The notes under the pieces: generated by a model
Told to the model about the DNA's origin: nothing
Database searches by the model: none
The model's input: the letters and a program-made list of their open reading frames with translations, nothing else
From: Avena insularis
Taxonomy: Eukaryota > Streptophyta > Magnoliopsida > Poales > Poaceae
DNA length: 64,000 nt
Reading direction: 5' to 3'
Assembly: GCA_023614405.1 (NCBI GenBank)
Contig: CM042697.1
Span: 186,929,189-186,993,188, forward strand
In this document: in pieces, positions 34,255-47,965 of the stretch
Layout: every line of letters begins with the position of its first letter
How positions within the stretch are numbered: the stretch's first letter is position 1
Program-made: the position numbers and the translations under genes

Positions 34255-35925
34255 TGAAGGGAATATGCTCTGAGAGGCAATAATAAAGTGTTTATTATGT
34301 GTATTCCAAGTATATGATAGATGTTTATTTTGCATGCTATAATTGTATTAATACGGAAACGTTAATACATGTGTGTTTAATAAACAAACAGAAATTTCCT
34401 AGTTATGCCTCCCTCATAAACTAGCTCGTTCATTAACAAGATGATCAAGGTTTCTTGATCATGGACATTGGATGCTGTTAATAACAGGATCACAACATTA
34501 GTGTAATGGTGTAACAACTTACGAAGTGATCCTAAGTATTCATCTGAAGTATAGCATTATGATCAAAGTCATTGAGTTTATATTGCTATAACAACTTATG
34601 AAGTGATCCTAATCCTTAGACCATGAGATCATGTCAATCACTAACACCGGAAGAGTTTCTTGATAACATCAAACGTCACACCGTAACGGGGTGATTATAA
34701 AGATGGATTCAGAACTAATAAAGTGTTATGTTGAGGCCCATGGATCGAGAGTGGAATTTTTTCATCCCGATGACGGATAGATATACTCTGGGCCCTCTCG
34801 GTGATATCACATTGGTTAGCTTGCAAGCAAGTGATTTGATCACTAGAATGTTATATCACGGGAACGAGAAAAGAGTGAATGTCAATAACAAGATCAAACT
34901 AGGTATGGAGATACTGATGATCGAATCTCGGACATGTAATATATCGTGAAACAAAGGGATTAAGATACTAGCGTAAAAGGTTCCAACGATCAGAAGAAAG
35001 TCATCGTTGAATGTGTGGGAGTCAGTATGGATCTCCAGATCCCGCTTCTGATTATTGATCCGAGAGGGGTCTCGATCATGTCCGCATTATTCATGAACCA
35101 TAGGGTGGCACACTTAAGAGACACCGACATCCAATTGAAGGAAAAGTTTCATGCCGAAAGAATGAACAAGCGCAGGAATTTATTTCACTAGATACCGAAA
35201 CAGATTTTTGGGTGAAATTGCATAAAGTGGTTATGCATGTGAAATACAATTCTAGCAAGAGGTTATTTGTGAATGTTTGTCATTAAAGTAATTGATAAAA
35301 TTCCGAATAAAATAAAAGAGTTTTATTTAATGAGAGTTTGCATTAAATTTGGTGGAAATTTAGTGGCATGTTTGAGTGGGATTTTGAGTGGAGGTATTTG
35401 AATGGATTTTTGTGAGTGGAGTGTCCACCCACATGAATGAAGGAGGGGAGGGGGCAGCCCCATGGCCGACGGCCACCCCCTTAGGTGCCCCCCTCCTCCT
35501 ATAAAAGGCACCCCTCTCCTCTCTCTCACTCACACCTCCTCGTGAATGATCTCTCTCCCCCTCTAGAATTTATCCCCCATGGTCTCGGACTAGCGAGATA
35601 CATGTTCCCGGTGGATATTCGGCAAGAAAGAGTTGTGCTTCAGCTGCATCGCTGGAGCGAGGAGGCGGAGGTTGCTCGGTGCCTCGAACATGTGTGCGAG
35701 CACGGATGCGCCGCTGATTTGCGGCGCTAGGACTTCCTCTCGATCTTGAGATCGGCAAGAGATCGTCTACATCAACCATGAGTCGAACTCGTTAAGCTTT
35801 GTCGGTCTTCAAGGGTATGTTCTCTACGGATATACATCCGCCCATTGTTTGTATCTAGTAGATAGATCTTGGTACATAGTTCCCATTGTAGGAAATTTTT
35901 TGTTTTCTATCCTGCGAACCCTACA
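34255..35925 (+). repeat. Copia 5' LTR (1.67 kb)
   Basis: Starts TGAAGGGAATATG, ends CGAACCCTACA, matches 40948-42599. TATA box TATAAAAGG at 35500-35508 precedes the CACCCCTCTCC start region by about 10 bp. Confidence 0.94.
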
Positions 35926-35926
35926 G

Positions 35927-35939
35927 TGGTATCAGAGCC
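35927..35939 (+). promoter_or_regulatory. Copia primer binding site (initiator tRNA-Met)
   Basis: TGGTATCAGAGCC lies one nucleotide after the 5' LTR and is complementary to the 3' end of plant initiator tRNA-Met. The following leader (35940-36980, about 1 kb) has no ORF and presumably holds packaging signals. Confidence 0.95.
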
Positions 35940-36980
35940 GGATCTATGCGTAGATGCTTTACACGGGTAGTACATATATGAGTATGTGGGCGATGATGAT
36001 CATGTTGTTTCTCCTTAGTTGTAATTTTGGATATTGGTGGCATAGTGGAATGAAGTGGCCTGGACAAACTTTACATGTCCTCGCACATGAGACCTGTTCC
36101 ACGCTTGACATGCAACTAGTTTGCATAAGTGGCTAGCGGGTGTCTATCTCTCCTACTATAGTCAATATCTATTTTGCAACGAGTTGTCAACAATTTGGTT
36201 ATCCTCGTTGTGGTTCATGTTCGTAGGTAAGAACGGTTCTATCTCGAAAGCCCTAAGCCACGTAAAACTTGCAATGGATAAATTAGAGGCGATTAGTTTA
36301 GATTGTTGCTGGGCTAGTGTTATGATATGGTGATGTTGTAAATAGAAGTATGAGATGTTACTCTTACAACACACATAGCGTGTAAACTCCATAGACCTTG
36401 GATTTACACATAAAGGTATTATAGTGATCATGCCATGATGCACATGATAGAGATCATATGCGGGAACCATATCATTCCACTAATAAACATGTGACGTTTG
36501 ATAGCATCTCATATTTCTTGTTTAGTGCTTTGTTAGCATAATAAGATGATCCCTCATTTAAATATCAAGATAAGAATTTGTTCTTCCTTTAGTATGCACC
36601 GATTATGTTTTCGTTGCTCCAAGACATCACGTGATGATCGGGTGTTCTTGGATCCACGACCATATTTCGGGTGTAAAACAGTTACACACGCGAATACTAA
36701 GGTTCTTACTTGGCGAGCCTAGCATGTACAGACATGGCCTCGGAACACGGACCGAAAGGTTAAGCATGATTCATATAGTAGATATGATGCCCATTTGATG
36801 CTCGCCTTTGAAGATATACCGACTCACGTGATGATCGGACTTGGTGTAGTGGATTTGGTTCATGTAATCACCAAAATGGCACGAGGGATTTCGTTTTTGA
36901 GTGGGAGTTCATTCGTAATATGGATTAGTTGAACTCAATCTATCATAAACTTAGTCTAAACTTTACAAATTTTGTTGTAG

Positions 36981-39900
36981 ATGGCACCACGTGCTTTTAA
37001 TTTCAATGTGTTCATGGAGAAAGAGAACCTTGCAACGAACGGTAGCAACTTTACCGAATGGGCCATGAATTTGAGGATTCTCCTCTCTGCTGCACAAAAG
37101 CAATATGTGCTAGAAGCGTCGCTAGGCCCCCCACCTTTTGAGGATGCCCCTAACAAGGATAAGAATGCCCCTAACTTAGTTCATTGCGAAATATTGTATG
37201 GGCTAGAGCCAGAACTTTGAAAGCGTTTCGAAAACGACAATGCATTTGATACAATGGGTGAGTTGAAAATGTTTTTCGACACACATGCTGCTGTAGAGAG
37301 CTACAATGATTCAGAAAAGTTCTTTAGCTACATGATGGAAGAGCACAACTCCGTTAGTGAGCATGTACTCAAGATGTCGGGTTACGCCCATAAGCTTGTG
37401 TCCTTGGGAATATCGATTCCCATTGACTTAGGCATCCATCATGTTCTGCAGTCTCTGCCACCTAGCTATAAGAGCTTTGTGATGAACTATAATATGCAAG
37501 GCATGAAGAAGTCTCTCCTCGAGCTTCTGTCAATGCTTAAAACTGCAGAAGTGAAGAATCAAAAAGGAACATCAAGTGTTGATGATCAATAGGAACACTG
37601 GTTTCAAGAAAGACAAGAAGGGAAAACGGAAGGGAAGTAAGGGCGGCAAGCCGGTTGCCGTGCCTGAAAAGAAACCCCGAGTTGGACCTAAGTCTGATAC
37701 TGAGTGCTACTATTGCAAGGGGACTAGCCACTGGAAGCACAACTGCCCCAAGTATTTGGCAGACAAGAAGGCCGACAAGGCAAACAAAGGTATATATGAT
37801 ATACATGTTATTGATTTGTACTTAACTAGTGCTCGCCGTAGCACCTGGGTATTTGATACCAGTTCAGTTGCTAATATTTGTAACTCAAATCAGGGGTTGC
37901 AGAACAAGCGACCGCTAGCAAGGGGTGAGGTCAAGATGCGTGTCAGCAATGGATCAAGCGTTGATGTGATCGCCGTTAGAACGCTACCTCTCCATTTGCT
38001 GTCAGGATTAGTTATAAACTTGAATAATCATTATCTGGTGTCTGCACTGAGCATGAACATTGTATCTGGATCGTGTTTGATGCGAAGTGGTTATTCATTT
38101 AAATCCGAGAACAATGGTTGTTCTATTTATATGAATGAAATCTTTTATGGTCATGCACCGATGATGAATGGTTTATTTCTATTAGATCTCGATGATAATG
38201 TTACACATATTCATAATGTTGATGCTAAAAGGATTAAACTTAATGATGATATATCCGCATATATGTGGCAATCGCTGTCTAGGTCATATTGGCGTTAAGC
38301 ATGAAGAAGCTCCATTCAGATGGACTTTTGGAATCACTTGATTTTGAATCATTTGATACATGTGAGCCATGCCTTATGGGCAAGATGACTAGAACGCCGT
38401 TTTCGGTTCAATGGAGCAGGCGGATTTATTGGAAATCATACATTCTGATGTATGTGGTCCAATGAGTGTCTCGGCGCGAGGTGGATATCGTTATTTTGTT
38501 ACTTTCACGGATGATTTGAGTAGATACGGTTATATCTACTTGATGAAACACAAGTCTGAAACCTTTGAAAAGTTCAAGGAATTTCAGAATGAAGTGGAAA
38601 ATCATCGTAATAGAAAGATCAAATTTCTACGGTCTGACCGTGGAGGTGAGTATCTAAGTTACGAGTTTAGCACTCACATGAAAGAGTGTGGAATTGTCTC
38701 ACAACTCACACCTGCTGGAACACCACAGTGAAATGGTGTGTCGGAACGTCGTAATCGTACTTTATTAGATATGGTTCGATCTATGATGTCTCTAACGGAC
38801 TTGACATTGTCATTTTGGGGTTATGCACTAGAAACTGCTGCATTCGCTTTAAATCGCGCACCATCTAAATCCGTTGAAAATACACCGTATGAATTGTGGT
38901 TTGGAAACAAAGCTAAGCTGTCATTTCTTAAAGTTTGGGGATGCGATGTTTATGTGAAGAAACTTCAACGGATAAACTCGAACCCAAAGCGGAAAAATGT
39001 GTCTACATAGGATACCCTAAGGAAACTATTGGGTATTCCTTCTATCATAGATCCGAGGGAAAAGTTTTTGTTGCCAAGAATGGATCCTTTCTAGAGAAAG
39101 AGTTTCTCGCAAAAGGTGTGAGTAGTCGAAAGGTAGAACTCGAAGAGGTTATTGAACCTTCTCTTCAAAGTATGGCGAGTAGCGTAGCGCCGGAAGTCGT
39201 TCCGGAGTTGGCTCCACCAGTTGATGAGGGAACTAATAATAATGATCATGAAACTCCAAAAGAGAATACTACCGAACCTCGCAGGTCTAACAGGACGCGT
39301 GCAGCTCCCGAGCTGTACGGAAATCCTGCCATGAATTTCATGGTTGATGAAAATGATGACCCTGCGACGTATGAAGAAGCGATGATGATCCCGGATTCCA
39401 ACAAATGGTTATAAGCCATGAAATCCGAGATGGAATCCATGTATGAAAATCAAGTTTGGAACTTGGTGGAATTACCTCACGACCGAAAGGCCGTGGAGAA
39501 CAAATGGATTTTCAAAAGGAAAACTAATGCTGATGGTAATCTGACCGTCTATAAAGCTCGACTTGTCACAAAGAGGTTTCGACAAATACAAGGAGTTGAC
39601 TACGATGAGACATTCTCTCCTGTAGCGATGCTAAAGTCAGTTAGGATTATGTTAGCAATTGCTGCATATTTCGATTATGAGATATGGCAAATGGATGTCA
39701 AAACCGCGTTTCTCAATGGTAATATTGAAGAAGATTTGTATATGATACAACCAAAGGGTTTAATCGATCCTAAGGATGCTAACAAGGTGTGCAAGCTTCA
39801 GCGATCCATCTATGGATTGAAGCAAGCATCACGAAGTTGGAATCTCTGCTTTGATGAGGTGATCAAAGAGTTTGGATTTGTCCAAACTTATGGAGAAGCT

Positions 39901-40915
39901 TGTATTTACAAGAAAGTGAGTGGGAGCAATGTGGCATTTCTGATATTATATGTGGATGACATATTATTGATCGGAAATGATATAGATCTTTTAAACAGTG
40001 TTAAAAGTTATCTAAACAGCAATTTTTCAATGAAGGACCTAGGTGAAGCGTCATACATATTAGGCATAAAGATCTATAGTTATAGATCTAGGCACCTAAT
40101 AGGGCTATCGCAAAGTACATACCTTGATAAGATTTTAAAGAAGTTTAAAATGGACGGAAGTAAGAAGGGGTTCTTACCTATGATGCAAGGCAAGACATTG
40201 AGTAAGACTCAAAGTCTGGCTTCGGCAGAAGAAAGAGAGATAATGGACAAAGTCCCCTATGCTTCGGCCATAGGCTCTATAATGTACGCCATGCTATGCA
40301 CATGCTATTAGTTTGACTAGTAGGTACCAATCGGATCCAGGTTCGAAACACTGGATAGCGGTCAAGAATATCCTTAAGTACTTACGAAGAACTAACGATA
40401 TGTTTCTTGTATACGGAGGTGAAGAAGAGCTCGTCTCTAAGTGTTATGTTGATGCTAGCTTTGACACCGATCCAGATGACTCTAAGTCTCAATCCGGATA
40501 CGTATTTCTCATGAATGGCGGAGCGGTTAGTTGGAGGAGCTCCAAACAACCTGTGGTGGCGGGATCAACAACGGAGGCCGAATATGTTGCTGCTTCGGAA
40601 GTGGCTCAGGAAGCATTTTTTATGAAGGAGTTCATATCCGAACTAGGAGTGGTTGCAAACGCGTTGGACCCAATGGTGATCTATTATGACAACAATGGTG
40701 CCATTGCCAATGCCAAAGATCAAAGGTCTCACAAGCATTCCAAGCATATTAAGAGCCGGTTTCACTACATCCACGAGCATGTCAGGGATGGATATATAAA
40801 CATTTGTAAAGTACACACAAATCTTAATGTAGCAGATCCGTTGACTAAAAATCTCCCTAGAGCAAAACATGATCAACACCAGAACTCAATGGTTGTTAGA
40901 TTTATCACTATGTAA
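36981..40915 (+). pseudogene. Copia gag-pol polyprotein, broken by stops and frameshifts
   Basis: Begins MAPRAFNFNVF at 36981. Gag runs to about 37600 with a zinc knuckle at 37705-37746. Protease has FDTSSVANIC where relatives have DTGS (Gly to Ser in the active site). Integrase catalytic residues remain: Asp 38447-38449, Asp 38636-38638, Glu 38744-38746. RT has YVDD (39949-39960). RNase H has VDASFDTD and TTEAEYVAASE. In-frame stops: 37218-37220, 38729-38731 (a Trp TGG to TGA), 39412-39414. Frame changes lie near 37590, 38290-38410, 38950-39000 and 40305. The element cannot move on its own. Confidence 0.93.
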
Positions 40916-40947
40916 CTTGATTATTGTCTCTAGTGCAAGTGGGAGAC

Positions 40948-42599
40948 TGAAGGGAATATGCCCTGAGAGGCAATAATAAAGTGTTTATTATGTGTATTCC
41001 AAGAATATGATAGATGTTTATTTTGCATGCTATAATTGTATTAATAAAGAAATGTTAATACATGTGTGTTTAATAAACAAACAGAAAGTTTCTAGTTTTG
41101 TCTCTCTCAAAAACTAGCTCGTTCATTAACAAGATGATCAAGGTTTCCTGATCATGGACATTGGATATTGTTAATAACGGGATCACAACATTAGTGTAAT
41201 GGTGTGATGAACATTCATCCGAAGTATAGCATTACGATCAAAGTCATTGAGTTTATATTGCTATAACAACTTACGAAGTGATCCTAATCCTTAGACCATG
41301 AGATCATGTCAATCACTAACACCGGAAGAGTTTCTTGATAACATCAAACGTCACACCATAACAGGGTGATTATAAAGATGGATTCCGAACTAATAAAGTG
41401 TTATGTTGAGGCCCATGGATCGAGAGTGGAATTTGTTCATCTCGATGACGGATAGATATACTCTGGGCCCTCTCTGTCATATCACATTGGTTAGCTTGCA
41501 AGCAAGTGATTTGATCACTAGAATGTTATATCAGGGAACGAGAAAAGAGTGCATGTCAGTAACGAGATCAAACTAGGTATGGAGATACCGATGATCGAAT
41601 ATCGGACACGTAATATATCGTGAAACAAAGGGATTAAGATACTAGCGTAAAAGGTTCCGACGATCATAAGAAAGTCATCGTTGCATGTGTGGGAGTCAGT
41701 ATGGGTCTCCAGATCCCGCTTCTGATTATTGATCCGAGAGGAGTCTCGATCATGTCCGCATTATTCACGAACCGTAGGGTGACACACTTAAGAGACACCG
41801 ACATCCAATTGGAGCAAAAGTTTCATGCCGAAAGAATGAACAAGCACAGGAATTTATTTCACTAGATACCGAAACAGGTTTTATGGTGAAATTGCATAAA
41901 GTGGTTATGCATGTGAAATATAATTCTAGCAAGGGTTATTTGTGAATGTTTGTCATTAAAGTAATTGACAAAATTCTGAATAAAATAAAATAGTTTTATT
42001 TAATGAGAGTTTGCATTAAATTTGGTGGAAATTTAATGGAATGTTTGAGTGGGATTTTGAGTGGAGGTATTTGAATGGATTTTTCTGAGTGGAGTGTCCA
42101 CCCACATGAATGAAGGAGGGGAGGGGGCAGCCCCATGGCCGGCGGCCACCCTCTTGGGTGCCCCCCTCCTCCTATAAAAGGCACCCCCTCTCCTCTCTCT
42201 CACTCACACCTCCTCATGAAGGATCTCTCTCCCCCTCTAGAATTTATCCCCCATGGTCTCGGACTAGCGAGATACATGTTCCCGGTGGCTATTCGGCAAG
42301 AAAGAGTTGTGCTTCCGCTGCATCGCTGGAGCGAGGAGGTGGAGGTTTCTCGGTGCCTCGAACGTGTGTGCGAGCACGGATGCGCTGCTGATTTGCGGCG
42401 CTAGGACTTCCTCTCGATATTGAGATCGGCAAGAGATCGTCTACATCAACCACGAGTCGAACTCGTTAAGCTTTGTCGGTCTTCAAGGGTATGTTCTCTA
42501 CGGATATACATCCGCCCGTTGTTTGTATCTAGTAGATAGATCTTGGTACATAGTTCCCATCGTAGGAAATTTTTTGTTTTGTATGCTGCGAACCCTACA
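40948..42599 (+). repeat. Copia 3' LTR (1.65 kb)
   Basis: Preceded by the purine-rich GCAAGTGGGAGAC (PPT) and starting TGAAGGGAATATG; TATA box at 42173-42180. Ends CCCTACA at 42599, followed by the TSD CCCTC. Confidence 0.94.
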
Positions 42600-45337
42600 C
42601 CCTCTCACCCAGAACCACCCCACCTCATTCCCGGAGGAAGGCGAGTAGCACATTGCCGGAATTTCACCGGAGTCCGCCGCTGCTGGAGGATAAGGAAGCC
42701 GTCGATTTCGTCCACCCCAGGAGCTGTCGCAACCACCCCTGAGTTCGCCGCCGTCGACTTCATCATTCGCCCGCATCGCCGACCTTCGCCTGAGCCCCGG
42801 TGAGCCTCCCATGACCCCCACTGAGCCGCTAGGGTTCGAGCTCTCCGGTGAGTAGTTCACCGTCGACGACGACCCTCAGCCGTCGATCATCATTCTAATC
42901 CAACGCACCACATCGCCATGTACCACTTCGCGTGTTAAGAGTCGCTGACCAGTAGACCCCCCTGTCAATTGCGCCCCGCGCTACGGAGTGACACTAGGCC
43001 GGCCCGTTAACCTTTCCCACGCAGCCCACTCGTTTGAATTTAGCTTTTTCTTTTTAAGTTCAAACATAGTTCTGTAGCTAGTTTCAAAAATCAACCCAGC
43101 TCGATTCAGTAAACCAAATTGAATGAAACCAACTTTGTTAGAAAGATATCGAAATGCTTAATCCAAGACCGGTGGATTCAAATCATTTGAATCTATAGAT
43201 CAACCTTGGTAAAAATAACAAGGCATAAGCTTTTCTGCATTCAAACATTTTTCAAAATTAAACCGTAATAGCTTTTGAGTTGATTCCAACTCTCAAAAAT
43301 CACATTTGATCATACCTTTCAAAATATATAAAAACATATTGGTTTACTTACAGAAATAATGTCCAAGTAATAAAATAATGCCACATATGCATTTCTACTC
43401 ACTTATTTTATTTAAAATAAAAAGGTTAAACCTTATTAAATTGTGACACCACTTTAAATCACATTCCCATATACTGAAATATGTGGTGATGACATGTGTC
43501 AACCTGATCCCATGTTTGGTTTGGAGAATATTAAATCTTAAGTAGTTTTTCAATGAGCAGAAATTACTTTTCTAAAAATAAATAAATAATGCAAGTTCTT
43601 TAATCTTGAATGTTTGTGATGATGCTAGATCATATATAGAACCCTTTTTGTGTGATGATTGAAAGTAGTTAAGTATTGTTTGGTGATTGTGTACCTCGTA
43701 TTTATTCATAGACGCTAGTACCGACCAAGGATACGAGGAGGAAGGAGGATACTACCAAGAAGAAGCCGAGGAGAACTTCAACCACTGCTCTGCACAAGGA
43801 AAGCCAATACTTGCAAGCTATTAAATTATCAAGCCTAATACTACTAGTTGATTGAGCAAGCTAACACTTGAAAGATACTCTACTTATGCAAGCCTTACTA
43901 ATCAAGTTGACCTACGCAATCAAATAATTGCTTGTTACCATGACCACTAGATGCCTTAAGCATATGTGATCATATCCACTTGATACCCAATCCTAGTTTT
44001 ACTTGCAAGCTTTCTACTTTACTTGAGTAAATTGTAGATACTAGAAAGATAATTGAAGGTTGCATAAAGAGCATTAAATTTGGCCTAAGCTAGATATTCT
44101 TGATGTCATCCTAAGGCATGAGATTGAACTTAGTCACACTCCACTAGTTTACCACCCCTCATTAGTACTCACGCCCATTTGTAGATGCTAGTGCTAAGCA
44201 TCAAACTTGATCAACTTTAGATGGGAATACTTGGTGAAAATGGTTATGAAAACCTTGGAATGATGGATCATTCTACTGAGATGTTTTGACATGTGTTTCC
44301 GAACACCAGATGATTTTGGTGATGAAAATGTTGAGGAATGAGTCTTAGCCCTTTATAAAACTGATGTTTGTCTGGATGCGATACCATTCCAATTTTACCG
44401 TACAACCACAATACCCGAGAATTGGGTAGGGCTTGACTGGAAACTTATATACCTTAATATGGGTTCCCTCACGGCCAAGGTCTGAGCTAAGGCTACCTTG
44501 TGAAGATTGTCCACCTGTGCAGTACCCAAGATGACAGTTGGTCATGGTTGGGAGGCCAAACTCATAGGAGAGGTGCTTATACTAGGGCGTGTAATTGAAA
44601 GGTTAGGATTGATTATCCGCATACTGAGTATGGTGAATTCAGGATTTGTTCCTGACGGATGTATTGAATGTTGTGGTGAAAGTGTACAATCTCTGCAGAG
44701 TGTCAAACTATTCGAATAGCGCGTCCATGATTATAGACGATTGAGTGGCCATACTGTTCCCCCGTCAGATGTTTTCAAAATGACTTGTGAAATGAATTGA
44801 GACTTTGACTTGACCACAACAGGGTTGTGATATGAAATTCAAGTTCCCACTTCGGTGTTATAAAATTTCAACTAGTTTTTCTTGCTTCTGAACTTAGTAG
44901 AGGTAAATCTGGCTTTTTGCAAAACAACCATAGAGCTTAGTGTCCTATTACAAAAACCCCCTTCACTTGTTAGTATTAGTTTGCGAGTACTTAAAGAGTA
45001 CTCATGGCTTTGTCCCTGGCTATTCCCGTGGCCAGACTACGAAGAGGAGTACCAGGAGGATGGACCCAAGGATCATCTCCCATCGTCAGCATTGCCTGTG
45101 ACCCCGAAAATGGAGCTTGGCCTACGCTACCTTTATTATTACGTATTTCCGCTGCTTGAGTTGTATTAAGAACTGGATCATGAGATCCTTATTTGTGTAA
45201 GACCTTATGTATGGTTTGTAATGGATGATGTACTGTGGTATCCAATTCTGTTATGTCTCGCAAAAATGGTAATCCTGGGATTGTGATGTATGGCATAACA
45301 AGCATCTGGGATTAAAAATCCGGGTGTTGACACATGC

Positions 45338-47756
45338 ACCCTCACAATAAAGATCCAACCATTTCCAATCATTGAAAGCTGGGATCAAAGAACTCTAAAC
45401 ATGTGCTTGGAAGATGGAGTTCTAACAATAGGACATAGTAACTATGCATGCAACATGAAAGGCTACAAACAAAGATCATGAATAACATGCATTGAAAAAC
45501 TTTTGTTTGTTTCACATACAAAAAACATAGCATAGTGGCAATCAGCTTGTCCCTCATAGAGTAGCAATATGGAGTCATAGGACACCTTCAAAGTTCACAA
45601 GGTGACTAGAAATAAATAGTACAAGAACAAGTAATATCACAATATGCATAAATCAATAAGCTTTGGAACACTACACACAAAATGACAACTATGCTCACTT
45701 AATGGTGCCTAAAGGTAGAAGGTGGATACTCAATAATGGTGGAAGAAAGGACTTTTTGTAAAGGAAGCAGGGATTACAAGTTTGAAAAAGAGCTTCCAAA
45801 AATTATGGTACTTGTTAGCTTTCAGCCCTCATTGCCCCTATCATAAGCATCTTGAAGTGATTAAGGTTAAAGTGGCAAAGATGGAGTATATGCTTGACGA
45901 AGTATAAGTTGGCAATCTCAAGTCCCTTGAATACGAGGGCCACACCTCATGCATACTCAACTTTGGGCCCAGGTTAGTTCTTGTCATTGTAAGTATTTGC
46001 ATATCATTGAGAACCGCCAACGGGGTACCCCTTGCACATGGTACAGGAGCATTCCCATAACCAAAATGACAAGGCAAGCATACAATGAGCATCTCAGCAA
46101 TCTTCTTATGTACCATGGGAATATGGTGTTTTTTTCTCTCTTTCCTATTTTCTAAATGTGTCTCTTTTTTTATAAGAAGAATACTTCATAGATGTCACTA
46201 TGGTGATTCTGCATGTTTCCACCATGATTTAGGCTAGCGGCCCAGGCATTTCTCTAACACAGAATACAAACTCCATGGACTTACAAGTTCCCTCTTTATT
46301 TCACACCGGTGACATCTATAGACAAAAGAGCATGTTATCAACTGAGTACAAAGTACAAGTGCAATGTTGAAAGCGTTCCCCGTGACAGCACGGTTCTGCT
46401 AATTCCAACGTATAATTGCAAGCATATACAACAAAGTTATCACAATGGTTCAAGTTTATTAGGGGCAAAGAATATAAAGTGTGCCATCAAGTTCGTGAGG
46501 GATTTACTCACTAAGTTTCACATAACAAAATAGTTTTTAATTGGAAGATAGTTGAAAACAAGAATATACTTGGAATGGTGTAACACACCATGCATAGGAT
46601 TTTATAGTGGACACTTTGGAATAACTTGGTTTCTTGGGAGTTGGAAGCATGAGTAGAACTTACTCATACAAGTGGAGGCTAGCAAAAGACTGGGAGCAAC
46701 CAACTAAGACAACATAATGGCCATAATCATGAAGTGCAACAAAGCATACGGATCAAAGAAAAGAGTGGTACTACAAGTCAAGGACTAAATGATCATAGAG
46801 GCTAATGGTGACTTGTCATAGTCATAACATGGTGTGAGCATGTGCCAAGTTAACCCAAGCAAAGCATCAAAGGAGAATACCACAAAACTATGCTTTTGCA
46901 TGCTAAAACAACGCATAATTTCTTCAAAGCACACTAAGCAATCCTAGTTTTTTGGAACAATACATGCTACAACAATAATCACTAAGAATAAGGTCAAAAC
47001 AACACCTAGCATGTCATGCTAAAGTCTAAGTCATAGTCAATGCAAGCTCCTCTTGCACTTACAAGCAAGAACTTACTACTCCTTTCCAACACCAAGCAAG
47101 TTATTTGCAAAACAACACAGCGGGAATGGGGGTCCAAACAACTTTATTCAAGCAAACCAAAAAAACTAAGTAGAGCAAACGAAAACTAAGATGCTCCAGG
47201 AACAACACAACTGTGCATGAAACAATAAAAACGAAGTGTCTAGACAGACCTGAGCTTTTTATTGATGAAGAAGGGGATGCCTTGGGAATCCCCAAGCTTT
47301 GACGCTTGTACCTCTTGGATATTTCTTGGGGTGAAACCATGGTGGCATCCCCAAGCTTGAGCTTTTTTCCATTCTTCATCTCATTACATCATTCTCTCTC
47401 TACACCTGAAATTTTTCCTTCATACAAAACTTCACACATTCTTCATTAGCAACATTAGTGTAATCAAAAGATATTAGACCCCTGGCAAAGCTTTGTAACA
47501 GCAAGGTTTTTCACTAAAAATGCAAGCTACTGTATTAAGTCCTTCAAAAATCTCAATTCACTTAAAGAGAACTCAAAAAGGAATCAATAAGAAGCAAATG
47601 CAAATAATGGCAGAAATCTGTCAAAACAGACCAGCAGGTAGAAACCGATTTTTTCGAACATCTTCTGTTGCTCAAATCAAAAAGTGTTGAACTAACGAAA
47701 GTTAGCTAACATACTGGGGGATTTATTTGTAAATTGTGCGCTCAATCCGAGTTACA
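45338..47756 (-). other. Athila-BC non-coding backbone
   Basis: 2.4 kb continuing from 32943 across the solo-LTR insertion. It aligns in blocks with 20690-24240 of Athila-AD, but lacks the hAT-like insertion. Short ORFs on both strands are unrelated to known proteins. The right edge is the CACTA insertion point. Confidence 0.7.
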
Positions 47757-47779
47757 GAGAACTAGTTCACAGCCCCCCT

Positions 47780-47965
47780 ATAACACTGGTTTGGAGGGCC
47801 CTCTAACAGCGGTTGTAGAACCGCTGTTGAGGGTTCGGTGTTAGAGGGGCCCCCCTTTAACACCGGTTCTAAGGGTGGCGCACGTGGGGATGCTGCAGCG
47901 CTCAGGCCACCCCCCCTTTAACACCGGTTCGTAACAGGAACCGGTGTTAAAGGTTTTCTGCCGCG
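47780..47965. repeat. CACTA left subterminal repeats
   Basis: Several direct and inverted copies of AACACCGGTTC or its relatives (about 47783, 47812-47836, 47865, 47918, 47938). These are typical transposase-binding repeats of CACTA ends. Matching copies lie at 53210-53282 and 54726-54741 on the right side. Confidence 0.8.

Larger units (their letters stand above)
34255..42599 (+). mobile_element. BARE/Angela-like Ty1/Copia retrotransposon, complete but defective (8.3 kb)
   Basis: 5' LTR 34255-35925, initiator-Met PBS 35927-35939, leader 35940-36980, gag-pol 36981-40915, PPT at about 40935-40947, 3' LTR 40948-42599. TSD CCCTC at 34250-34254 and 42600-42604. Domain order gag, protease, integrase, RT, RNase H defines Copia; sequence character (MAPRAFNFNVFMEKENL start, CX2CX4HX4C knuckle) is of the Angela/BARE type. 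LTRs differ by roughly 4-5% by eye, plus a deletion of about 25 bp in the 3' LTR near 41208. Confidence 0.93.
32949..45332 (+). mobile_element. Tekay-like solo LTR (about 4.0 kb) interrupted by a Copia element
   Basis: Starts TGTAACATCCC, ends GGGTGTTGACA, and is flanked by CATGC at 32944-32948 and 45333-45337. Without the Copia (34255-42599) and one duplication it is about 4.03 kb (32949-34254 plus 42605-45332) and contains no gag or pol motif. It is therefore a solo LTR left by recombination between two LTRs, not a full element. The ends resemble those of the Tekay 3' LTR at 16848-19875. GC-rich flanks around the TATA box (33690-34200, 42600-42990) alternate with AT-rich sequence; short ORFs there carry no recognisable domain. 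Confidence 0.85.

Noticed and set aside
35927..35939. tRNA-like sequence
   Set aside because: It is only a primer binding site complementary to a tRNA 3' end; no cloverleaf surrounds it. The same holds for 1733-1750, 26589-26606, 56283-56300 and 63093-63109.
44882..45169. Plus-strand 95-codon ORF in the solo LTR as a host gene exon
   Set aside because: It lies within a TSD-bounded LTR and shows no recognised domain; a short transcript leader is possible, but a gene is not supported.
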